64,000 nucleotides of DNA from Benincasa hispida (lineage: Eukaryota; Streptophyta; Magnoliopsida; Cucurbitales; Cucurbitaceae). The translations under genes were made by a program, and so were the position numbers. Below, piece after piece: positions 45,389 through 55,902 of the stretch. The stretch spans positions 40,844,372 through 40,908,371 of the forward strand of contig NC_052350.1 of NCBI RefSeq assembly GCF_009727055.1, in the 5' to 3' direction. Position 1 is the first letter of the stretch; each line of letters starts with the position of its first letter. The notes under the pieces were generated by a model. It was given only the letters and a program-made list of their open reading frames with translations. It was not told the DNA's origin and did no database searches.

Positions 45389-47279
45389 TGAAGGAACCAT
45401 TGAAGGTCCTTGAGCGGAAACGGGATTGGACCCAAATCCCAAATTTTATAGAATTTACAATTTCACAGAAGAAATAGAATATTATGCATTTAAGATAAAT
45501 TACAGCATGCTTAAAGAAAAATAAAAGAGAACAAAGATATGAAAACTAACCCTTGAAGAACAATTTCTTCACGTTTATCCTCGCTACAAAAAATCACGAA
45601 CTCAAACCCCACAATGGACACTACCACTTGATTTCCTCTGTATTCTATGGACGAGAATCCAGGAGTGCGTGAGCTCTGGCTTTTTGGTGAAAGAATGAAT
45701 TAAGAGAGATTTGAAAAGAAGAGAGTTGAGAGATTGGGGAACATTAATTCTTATAACCCTAAAAGAGGAAGAAGAAGAAGAAGCCAATTCAACCTCTCTG
45801 TTCCTGCTAACACGTAGTAGAGAGAAAAATGGGGGGAGTTACAACTCCCTCCCTAAAATTATTTTTCAATAAATAAATTTAATTTTAATAAAAAAACATT
45901 AAAATATTTATATGATAACCACTTTATCATATAATATATATTAAACTATATGTAATATAAAATATAACATATAACATATAGTTTAATATTGTATCAAATA
46001 CAATATAACCTATAGTTTAATTCTCTCAATAACGATATTTAATATAAATCTCATTTATATTAAATTTAATTATATGAATCCAATTCACATAATTAATATT
46101 TGAATCATATTCAAATATTTATTTCCTCTCATATAAATTTTATATTATAATGTATCAAATATATTAATTTAATTATATCACATATAATTAATTCCCATTA
46201 ATTTGAACAATTCAAATTAATCCAAAATTGATTCTCATAAATCTCCGTTGAGCTATAGAAGAGACCACATGGACCTGTAGTTTGAAGCTCCAACAGTACT
46301 TGAATAATTAATTAAACTCTTTAATTAATTTACTGAACATCCATTAACTGTCAGGCACTCCACTAGAGATCGACAACTGCACTCTTCGCACTACATATAT
46401 ATTTCTGTGTCCATTGGATATAACCAATCAAAAACTTGATGACCCTTCACAAATTGCTCATAAGTATAGCAATGCCAAAATTACTGTTTTGCCCCTATAG
46501 TTATATCTAACTCCTTAGTACCAATGATTCCTCTAATGAGCAATAAATCATAGTCCAACTATGACTAAACCCCTCTCGAGCCAAGAAAGGGTGTGACACC
46601 ACATTGTACAAGCTCCAAAATCAACCCTTAAAAGAGAAATTTATCTACTTACCCCTACCTCGGGTAAGGAGTGGATTTTGTCTTGTGTAGCTATGTTCCC
46701 AGCTCCCCAATCAAACGAATCCCCGAAGTGATAGGTTTGTTGAGTCGGCGATCTAACCACTCTCAACCATACAAATCAAAGACTGCCTTCATAGGCAGGA
46801 GTTCACAACTCACTCAGGATTTAGGCCATGTCACCTATAATCATCCTGGTAAAATGTAAGTCTCTATTATGAACGGTGTTAAATAATGTACTAATCATTT
46901 TGTGGTCCAATCTTATTCAAACTCATTTGTATATAATACCTCCACTCACATGTCTCCGCATGAATGATCAGGATCATTTCATTTGTAACACTTTACAACA
47001 ATTGTAATATCTGCAAAGCGGGCCATATTCGTAGTGTCACCAGGATAAGGTATCCAGCCTTATCCATCTACTATAGACCAATGATCCATCTGTATGTCTC
47101 TACATATATGTTTAAGCTATAGAAAATAACGTTGGATGCTAGTTTATTGGTTTGTATGTTTAATGCTACTAAATGTCAAATAAAACATCTCATATTTTAT
47201 TAAATGAATAAAATGTTTGTACAATATAATTACAAACTATAGAACCCTACGAGATTTAAGGCACCAACCCTAATACACA
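45389..47279 (-). mobile_element. Copia LTR (solo or detached), minus orientation
   Basis: About 1.89 kb. It starts near 47279 with TGTATTAGGGTTGGTGCC, a decayed form of TGTTGGGGTTGATGCC, and ends near 45389 after a CCGTTTCCGCTCAAGGACC block similar to the end of element A's LTR. It shares with A's LTR the GGTGACACTAC, GGGTAAGTAGATAAATT, CCTGTAGTTTGAAGCTCC-type and TATAAATTTTATA-type blocks. No primer site or coding sequence adjoins it, and no matching target duplication was found. It cuts the 3' part of Gypsy element D. Confidence 0.75.
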
Positions 47280-47575
47280 GGCAGTCAACTCCTATGCCTA
47301 GAGATGGGATAAACATAAAATAGAACTAACAATCAATAAACTAAACCAAAGCTAACTAACATGATCTAAAGCTACCTAACATACTTGATGCCTAAAACAC
47401 ATAACCAACAACCTATAAAATACATCATAATTCCACCCCACTTAGGAAGAAACTCATCCCGAATTAGACTTGGCCAATTCAAATCCATATGGGGCATCAT
47501 AATGGTGAAGTTCAACCACATATGATAACACAAAGTGTAGGTGGTAACTCTACCCGAAAAACATTTGGTCCATAT
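47280..47575 (-). pseudogene. Gypsy element D: pol 3' end (after integrase)
   Basis: On the minus strand a PNVFRVELPP-like segment is followed by NFTIMMPHMDLNWPSLIRDE and a LPKWGG tail. This is the post-integrase region of a chromovirus-like Gypsy, in several frames. It joins 52156-52927 once the solo LTR 47576-52150 is removed. The left side is cut by the Copia LTR ending at 47279. Confidence 0.6.
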
Positions 47576-48061
47576 TGTGACATCCCAAATTCTTTTTATA
47601 TAATTTAAATTTAGTTAATTTGTAATATTTGAGAATTATTTGGATTTTGGAGATTAAACTGAATTATTGTAAAAGGATAATTCGATTTTAATTTCTGCTT
47701 CAATGAAGGATTTTAGAATTTAAATTTAATATAAGGAAGATTTGGGATTTATTTCAATTTTAATTTGATTTGGGAAATTGAATTAAAATTGGGAGATTTA
47801 GATTCTTTTTATAATTTGGGGAAGATAATTAGATTAAATTGATTTAAATTTGTTTTTTTCCAAAATGATTTGGGATTTTTTAAAAAAAAAAATCCAAAAG
47901 ATTATGGTTTTGGATTTGGAGAAGGAAAGGGGTTTATGTTCATATATATATAAGTTTGAGGAATTAAATTTTGGAAAAAGAAAAAAAATTAATTAGAATA
48001 TCTCCCTCCCCTTTTCTTGCGTACACAAGTAGAAACAACCCCTTATTTTTTTTTCTTCTTT

Positions 48062-48368
48062 ATGTCGTCTAGGGTCGAGTCCCCACGGGTCCCCGACTTG
48101 ATCAGGATGGGGAATCCTCAGTTTGACCGGGTATAGGGGTCAAATCGAGGATTTAAATCGGGTCCCAATTGGGGACGGGGATGGGATCCTCGACCCTGAA
48201 CCCGATCCCCTCCCCCACCCCGATTTTTTTAATTACTAACATATATATAATACTAATTATTATTATTATTATTATATATTTATTATTATTATAATTAAAA
48301 AAAATCTTAAACAATATAAAGGTTGTTTACTACTACTACTACTATTATTTATTATTATTATTATTTAT

Positions 48369-48408
<40 letters not shown>

Positions 48409-48754
48409 CTAAAAACAACTGTTTCAGTTAGTTTTTTTTTTAATTTTTTAACATAATAAATTTATAATTAAAAAATTGTTAATTTTTAATTGTTAATTTA
48501 AACAAATATATCTAACGATAATATTTATTTATTACATAAAATTTCATAGTTTTTAATATAAATACTAATTTTAGTTAATTTTAAATAATAATAATAATAA
48601 AATGATAAAATAAAAAGCAGGAATTTTTCCCTGCAGGGACCCGAATCCCTGACCGGGGATTCTTCGACCCCCTAAAATGGGGAATGGGGTGGGGACGGGG
48701 ATGGGGAATGCATTCTCGCCTCGCCTTGACCTCGTTGCCATATCTAGTGTCGCC
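48062..48754. mobile_element. Non-autonomous hAT-like element with G-rich ends and AT core
   Basis: The element at 48070-48746 is flanked by ATGTCGTC and GTGTCGCC, identical at six of eight positions. Both ends begin TAG when read inward. The terminal regions are GGGGACGGGGATGGG / CCCCGACTTG-type G/C tracts, and the core is (ATT)n, (CTA)n and (TA)n microsatellites (48256-48400). No transposase. The design matches 18761-19462. Confidence 0.7.
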
Positions 48755-49969
48755 AACACCAACATTCAAACTTCATCGCCGTTCGATCACACCATCGTCC
48801 GCCGTCGTCCGATCTTCCAGACGCCACCGTCGCCTACCCAAGCCACTAAGAGCATCCGAGTGCAAATCTGGTTTTGTCTGCTATCAACTACCGTCTAGAT
48901 TTTTCGAATCACCATCGATCGTGTTGCGCTTCCGGTTGCTCCAATATGCCACCAACTCCTTCGTCATTAACCACTGCTAGTGTTCCTGTTCAGTCTTTGT
49001 CGTCGTGGTGTTGTGGTATTGCTGGAGGTTCTGATTTGGGTAAGATTTTTCCTATCTTAAATGGGTTCTTGAAGATTCTTGAAAACCCATTAACTTTTGG
49101 CCTCAGTTGGTTGATATCCATTGCATTTCACTTATAGATTGGAGTTTGGGATCATTATTGATAACTGTCCAACAAGTTAAGGGTCGTTTTCGCTAAAATT
49201 TGTAAGTGTGTGAGGTTTCTCTTGAATGCCCATCAATTTTTTATTCCGATTAATGTTTACCCATTATATTTTGATTTTTGGATTCGAGTTTGGAAGAGTT
49301 TTGGAGGCGAAAGTGGGCTGTCCAACATCGTTAAGAATTGTTTCGTTAATTTTGGTTGGCATCAAAATCGAGTTTTGGAACTAATTTTGGACCAAGCCAC
49401 ATTTTCGGTAACTTATATTGGGGACATTTAGGCCAATTTGGTTGATTGGATTTACACCTAAAGGATTAATTTAAATTTTTTAATTCATTATTCTAGGTCA
49501 TGGTTGCTAATTAAATTGTGGTTTATGTTATAGAGTTGATTCAAGGCTTACAAAATTTTTCAAGAGATTATTTTCCTAGACTATTTTTGTGATCAAATTT
49601 GAAGGTAATCAATCTTATAATGAACCGCTTTTGTACCAGGCGATAAATTTAAGATTAATTTTGAGGATTCCAAGATTGCTTGTATCGAGATGCATGAGGA
49701 TATATAAGTTGATCTTAATCATGTTAGAAAGTTATGAGTGCAAGCATGAACTAAATTATTTTGTTTATATGATTTGCTAGATGAACATCGAGCATGATGA
49801 TATGTATATGCATGTTTATGGGACTATGTCTTATGATGCACGTTATGTTTATGATAGTGATAGTTACCCCTGCACGTAATTAGATACCCACTAAAGGTGG
49901 TGATCTCCTTCGTGAAGGATCTCTTAACGAAGAGTTCCATGAGTGCCGTCAGATCTCTCTAATTTCACC

Positions 49970-51434
49970 GTGACCGAAATACATCATATATATTCGAACA
50001 TATAGTTATGCAAATATACAGTAATTAACGGCATGCTTTAAACACTTAAATGTAAGGGAAAGAGTTTTCCTACCAGTTGAAGACATTCTTCAAGCTTTGG
50101 AACTCAATGCAGTGGAAGACCTCTATCCGATCAACAAATTCCTAGCAGATGCGTCAGCTACAGCAGCATGAACAACCACAAACAAATGAATGCAGCGGGG
50201 ATGACACCACTAGAAAGGAGCCCTTGGTATTCTCGGTGTAAGAACCCAAAGTGTGGTCTTTGGTGAGTTTGGTAGAGGTAGGAGGAAAAACTGATCGTGT
50301 AGACGATAAACCAGTGGGAGAGAATATGAAGCTATCGCATAGCTAGATGCTTATCATTTAGAAGAAATTACACGATCGTGTAGATTTTACTGAACGATCA
50401 TTTAGGAAAAGGTATACGATCATTTAGCAAAACACGACACACTATACGATCGTTTAGGAATTATCATTTTGCCATCGGATATAACCAATAGCCGAACTCT
50501 TCTTATCACAGATATATTTCTGTGTCCATCGGATATAACCAATCATGAATACGATGACCCTTCACAGATGCTTGTAAATACAGCTGGGTAAAATTACCGT
50601 TTTGTCCCTACAGTTACATCTCACTCCTTAAGTACCACTGATTCCTCTAATGAACAATACAACATAGTCCAACTATGTGTGAACACCTCTCGGGCCAAGA
50701 GAAGGTGTGTGGCACCACATTGGTCAAGCCCTGAAATCATCCCTTAAGGGAGCTATCTATCTACTTTCCCCTACCTCGGGGAAGGAGTGAATTTCATCTT
50801 GTGTAGCTGAGTTTCTAGCTCCCAAATCAGATGAATCCCCAAAATGGTAGGTTTGAATCGGCGACCTGGCCACTCGCACCCATACAAATCAAAGGACCGC
50901 CTTCAATGGCAGGAGTTCCCAACTCACTCAGGATTGAGGTCATTTTTCCTATGGTCATTCTAGTGAAATGAAGTCTCTGTCATGAACAGTGTTATATAAC
51001 GAAACGTTAACACTTTGTGGTCAGGTCTTATACAAACTCTTTGTATAGGACGCTCCCACTCGCATGTCCCCAACACGAATGATCAGGATCAGACCATCCG
51101 TGACAACTCACAACACTTGTGACCATTCCACAAAGCAGGCCGCATCCGTAGCATTACCAGGATAAAGTTTCCCTCCTATATCCATGTACTACAGACCATT
51201 TTGGTTATCACTCGAGACATGATCCATTTGTATGTCACCATATACAGCTTAAGTTACATACAGATAACCAGAGATTTTAAGTTTATTGGTTTATGGTAAA
51301 GCAAATAAAACATGCAACTGAGCAAAATACAAGATGTGAAGTAAAATATCATATATTATACAACACAAGCGTTCGTACAAACTGTTTACAAACTATAGGA
51401 CACGAGACTTTAGGGCATCAACCCCAGTTTGTGT
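49970..51434 (-). mobile_element. Copia solo LTR nested in the Gypsy solo LTR
   Basis: It starts near 51434 (minus) with a CTGGGGTTGATGCCC end and contains the family's GGGTCTTATACAAA / GTGGTCAGG and CATGTCCCCAACACGAATG blocks in minus orientation. It ends near 49970 after ATTTCGGTCACGG. It carries five copies of the CTAAACGATCGTTTAG-like palindrome at 50290-50460. No clear target duplication was found, so both boundaries are approximate. The Gypsy LTR resumes on both sides (GGTGATCTCCTTCG at the left; TTCGGGATTCACC repeats at the right). Confidence 0.72.
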
Positions 51435-51620
51435 TTCTTTCGGGATTCACCAAAGGTTTATGTTTCATTCGGGATTCACCAGAGTTGGTGATCTCCATCG
51501 GGATTTCACTAGAGGTTTGTGTTTTCTTCGGGATTCACCAGAGGTTCATGTTTCCTTCGGAATTCACTGGGACTTCATCAGAGGTTTGTGTTTCCTTCGG
51601 GATTCATCGAGGTTTGTGGG
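51432..51620 (+). repeat. ~30-bp tandem repeat in the Gypsy LTR
   Basis: About six variants of TTCGGGATTCACCAGAGG followed by TTTGTGTTTCC. The 122-aa plus ORF here (51293-51661) is a by-product of the repeat. Confidence 0.75.
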
Positions 51621-52155
51621 TACACCTAATCTATGGTAGAGTTCAACTAACCACTAGTTAGCCATCCCATGGAAAGTAGAGGTTTATGCATGTCCTACTA
51701 GAGAGTGGCATCTAAAGGACATAGGTGCTTAGCCTAACCCCGGTAGTGGGGTTACTTACTGAGTATTTTATACTCATTCTTTCTCATGTTTATTTTTCAG
51801 GTAAGGGTAAGAACACTCAACGAATGACAAGCAAAATCCATAATCGAGCGACCAGTCATATGCTTCTGCTCATGTTTTTAGGATTTTATGTTTTAAAATT
51901 TCTAGTTTTGATGGAACTCAAAGTTTTGGTATTTATGCTTCAGACCTTTTAAAGAGAACTTTCTAGTTTTGTTTTATGGTTTTAAAGGTACCCTGCCAAA
52001 TGAATTTTAGTTATTTAGTTTTAATAAGGTTAATTATTTTTTATTAATTATTTGATTTTACTAAGTCATGAAAAGATGTCAATTTAAATTGTATGCATGC
52101 ATGTTTATAGTAACAACCTAGTTTAAATCCTAGGGAGTCGGGTCGTTACTCATAT

Positions 52156-52927
52156 TATTACAAAAGCTTGAAAGATCCAAGTTTCTTATTCTTAACTTGT
52201 TGTAAGTCCTAGTGAGAAATTTGGACTTCCTTAGATGAACCATAATGAAATCACCAATATGAAAATCAACAGCCCTTTTATGTTTGTTTACAACCTCTTC
52301 TATTTAATGGAGGAATTGGAGAGATAATCTTAAACTTCCTTATGGAGATGTACTATTCTTTTAGCCACAACCTCCACTTCCATACTAAGATCAAAAGAAG
52401 AAGGTATATCAGTAAGGTCCATTGTTAATCAAGGCAAGTTACGGTTAACAATCAAGGCAAGTTGATTGATTTTTCATATTGTTGAAAGCAAATTCAATAG
52501 GCTAGGATAAGATCCCATTGCTTTGGATTCTCTATACAAAGACATCGAATCAAGTTCCCCAAACTATGAATTAGTCACTTCTATTTGACCATCCATTTGA
52601 AGATGACTTATTGAACTATATTTCAACGCAGTATCAAATTTATGATACAAAGTTCTCCAAAAATGGCTTAAAAACTTAGCATTATGGTCTAAAATGATGG
52701 TCTCAGGTATATTGTGCAACCAAACGGTTTCTTTAAAAATAAAGTGACAATGTAGACAACATCCTGGATCTTTTTACAAGCTAAGAAATGACTCATTTTG
52801 TTGAACCTGTCAACAACTACACAAACTGAATCATACCCCCATGGAGTCTTGGGGACTCCAAGGAAAAAGTTCACAAACATCCCATTTATTTGTAAGTATA
52901 GGAAAAGGGTTATAAAGATCAACATTT
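52156..52927 (-). pseudogene. Gypsy element D: integrase
   Basis: On the minus strand: a GMFVNFFLGVPKTPWGYDSV segment, then VVVDRFNKMSHFLACKK (the second catalytic Asp region), FKKPFGCTIYLRPSF, a FLSHFWRTL segment, HLQMDGQIEVTNS and a RLGLTTSYN-like tail. This is a Gypsy integrase core with stops. Its 5' part (RT etc.) would lie beyond the window on the right, past elements F and G. It is bounded by the solo LTR at 52155 and by LTR F at 52928. Confidence 0.85.
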
Positions 52928-53824
52928 TGTTGGGATTGATGCCCTAAATCTCGTGGGGTTGGTAGTTTGTAATTGTACTGTATAAACAATTTATTTATAT
53001 AATAAAATAAAGAGATATCTTATTTTACATTTAGTAGCATTAACCCACAAACCCAATAAACTAAGATCCAAGGTTATTTTCTATAACTTAAACACGTATG
53101 TGGAGATATATAGATGGATCATGTTTATGAGATAACCTAAATGGTTTGTAGTAGATGAGTAAGGCTGGGTACCTTATTTTGGTGACACTACAAACACGAT
53201 TCACTTTGTAGTTGTTATAATTTTTACAAAGTGCTAAAAATGATCTGATCCTGATCATTCATGTGGAGACATGTGAGCGGGGTGTTCTAGTTAAAGAGTT
53301 TGTATAAGACTGGACCACGAAATGAATAGTCTTGCTATATAACACCATTGATAGAAGAGACTGGATAGGTGACTTGACCTGAATCCTGTGTGATTTGTGA
53401 ACTCCTATCTATAAAGGTAGTCCTTTGATTTGCAAAAGTGAGAGTGACATATATCGTCGACTCAATATGCCTTCTATTTTAGGGATTCGTCTGATTGGGG
53501 AGCTAGGAACGCAGCTTCACAAGAGGGAATTCACTCATTCCCTATTGTTAGGGAAAATAGAGAAATTGTTCTCTTAAAGGCTAACTTTGGGGCTTGAACA
53601 ATGTGGCGCCACACCCTTTCCTGACCCAAGAGGGGCTTGGTCATAATTGAACTATGACTTATTGTTCATTAGAGGGATCAGTGGTACTTAATGAGTTAGA
53701 TGTAACTATAAGGGAAAAACGGTGGCCCAATTGTACTTATGAGTAATTTTGAAGAGTCAATGCATCGTTGATTGGTTATATCCAATAGACATGGAAATAT
53801 ATCTGTAGTGCGAAGAGTGCAGTT
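52928..53824 (+). mobile_element. Older Copia LTR F, left part, split by element G
   Basis: It starts TGTTGGGATTGATGCCC at 52928, following the integrase of element D. It runs to 53824 and continues at 63790 to the window end. The text around the split (GAAGAGTGCAGTT | GTCGGTCTTTAG) matches the uninterrupted order in element G's own LTR near 54703. Whether F is a solo LTR or part of a larger element cannot be seen, because the window ends first. Confidence 0.85.
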
Positions 53825-55887
53825 TATTGGGATTGGTGTTCTAATTTTCTCAAAGTCTCGTAGTTTGTAATCTATACACATTGTTATGAATAAAATAAGA
53901 GTTCTTTTATTTGGCATTTACTTATATCCAATAAACAAAGCTCAGTGGTTATCGTATGTAAACTTAAGCATGTATATGAGACATACAAGTGGATCATGCC
54001 TTAAGTGATAATCTAAATAGGTCTGTGGTATAAGGACTAAGGAGGGATACCTGATCCTGGTGACATTACAGATATGACCCACTTTGTAGAGGTTTGCAAT
54101 TGTTGTGAACTACTATAGATTGTAGATCCTGACCATTCTTGTGGAGACATGCGAGCGGGGGTGTCCTATACAAAGAGTTTGTATAAGACCAAACCACAAG
54201 ATGACAAGTCTTTGTATATAACGCCGTTGATACTTGAGACTTACATCTCACCTAAACAACCATAGGTGACATGACCTCAATCCTAAGTGTTTTGGGAACT
54301 CCTACTTTTGAGGGCAGTCTTTTGATTAGTATGGGTGAGAGTGGCTAGATTGCCAACTCAGCGTGCCTACCTTTTTGAGGATTTGTCTAATTTGGGAGTT
54401 GGAAACTCAGTTATACAAAATGGAATTCACTCCTTCCTCAAAGTAAAGGTAAGTAGATAGATTACTCCCTTAAAGGCTGATTCTTGGTCTTGAACACAGT
54501 GGCCACAGCTTCTCTTTAGAAGAGAGGACTCAGTCATAGTAGAACTATGACTTATGTTCATTAGAGGGATTAGTGATACTTAAGGAGTTAGATGTAACTA
54601 CAGGGGCATAACGGTTATTGGCCCAGCTATATTTACGAGCGATCTGTGAAGGGTTATCGCACTTATTGATTGGTTGATATAGACACATAATATATCTATG
54701 GTAATAAGAGTTCAGCTGTCGGTCTTTAGTGGAGTGCCTGACAGTTAACGGATGGTGGATCTCGTGACTAAAGAGTTTAGTTAGTTATTCACATACCGTT
54801 GGAGCTTCGAGCTACAGATCCATAAGATCTCCTTGGTAGCTCAATGGATTCAAGTTGAGAATCAGTTCTTGGTGTTGATTTGAAATGTTTAAATTGACAA
54901 GAGAAAATTCGATTATATATGATCGGTGTATGAGATACATCAAGTGAAGGATTAATGTAAATGAGATTTACATTAAGTAACATGAAATAGAAAAAGAACT
55001 ATGGTTTATATGTTTCATGAGATGAAATATTAAAACTAAAGGTTATAAATATAGTATGGTAAGTTGGTTATCATATATATTTATAATAATATTAATTATT
55101 GGATAATTATATCTTTTCTCTAATAACCAATTGAGTGGGAGGTTATTGATGGTTTCATGGTAACCGAGAGATAAAAGGAAAAATGTTTTCCTAATTTTAT
55201 AATGATTGAGATTTGAGATTTTCCATTCTCGGAAAGACTCACGGAAAGGTTGTTAAGGTGATTAGATTCATTAAACGATAGCTGAAGAGAGACTAAACGA
55301 ACGTGGAGTGACACTAAACGATAGTTCACTCAGCTGACCATTTGCTATACGATCGCAGAGCATTTGTTAAACGATTGGGCATTTGTCTATACGATAGACT
55401 TTTGTTATCTCCCACTTGCTCAATTATTTATATGATTGTTCTTCCTCCAATCTCGTCATTTAACCAATTCCACACAGAGCCCACACTTATGGATTCTCAC
55501 ATCGAGAATACCAAGGTAGCCATTGTGGTGGTGTTGTACTCAACTCGAATGAGTCGAGTTTTTTTGGAGGCTGTTCGATGAGTTCGCGGTATTTGTGTGG
55601 TGGTTGTTGTGATCGTGCTGTGTTGCGGTCGTTGTGTTCGAGCATTCATGTGTTGCAGTCTAGAAGATTGAACAAGCATTTGGAATCAAGGGAGTGTGAA
55701 GATGAGTCTTCAAAGATATATATAAACTTTCCCTTTATGATCTTATTGAAAAACATGTTGTAATTTCTTATTGTGCATGACCGGTTTGTTTCCATTTCTT
55801 GACTGTAATTGTGTATGTTCTAATACGATTGAAATTTGGAATGATCATTCTACTGCTCATGGAAATCCTCATGTCTAATTTCCTTTA
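53825..55887 (+). mobile_element. 5' LTR of element G
   Basis: A 2063-bp LTR starting TATTGGGATTGGTG (a decayed TGTTGGG) and ending TTTCCTTTA. The 3' LTR ends TTTCCTTCA, so the terminal CA has become TA here. 55270-55400 holds six CTAAACGATCG-type motifs. A 35-bp segment around 55280-55315 is absent from the 3' LTR. Confidence 0.9.
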
Positions 55888-55889
55888 AT

Positions 55890-55902
55890 TAGTATCAGAG
55901 CC
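55890..55902 (+). other. Primer binding site of element G
   Basis: TAGTATCAGAGCC, one mismatch to the initiator tRNA-Met site TGGTATCAGAGCC, two bases after the LTR end. Confidence 0.88.

Larger units (their letters stand above)
47571..52155 (+). mobile_element. Solo Gypsy LTR (plus), CATAT target duplication, itself carrying two insertions
   Basis: An LTR (47576-52150) starts TGTGACATCCCAAATTC and ends GGGTCGTTACT. It is flanked by perfect duplications CATAT at 47571-47575 and 52151-52155. The last base is T where LTRs of this type usually end CA. Near its 3' end are GGGGTTACTTACTGAGTAT and TTTTTCAGGTAAGGG, as in element B's LTR. The hAT-like element at 48070-48746 and a Copia solo LTR at about 49970-51434 lie inside it, so its own sequence is about 2.4 kb. 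It interrupts Gypsy element D. The plus-strand ORFs at 48677-49780 lie in non-coding LTR DNA. Confidence 0.88.

Noticed and set aside
45389..47279. Target duplication for the Copia LTR at 45.4-47.3 kb
   Set aside because: Candidate 5-mers at the possible ends (CATAA or ACCAT against CAGGC or GGCAG) do not match, so none is claimed.
48571..49137. Overlapping ORFs of 62-98 codons on both strands
   Set aside because: They fall in the G-rich end of a hAT-like element and in Gypsy LTR DNA.
51293..51661. 122-codon plus ORF as a gene
   Set aside because: It spans the edge of a Copia solo LTR and a tandem repeat in a Gypsy LTR; no domain.
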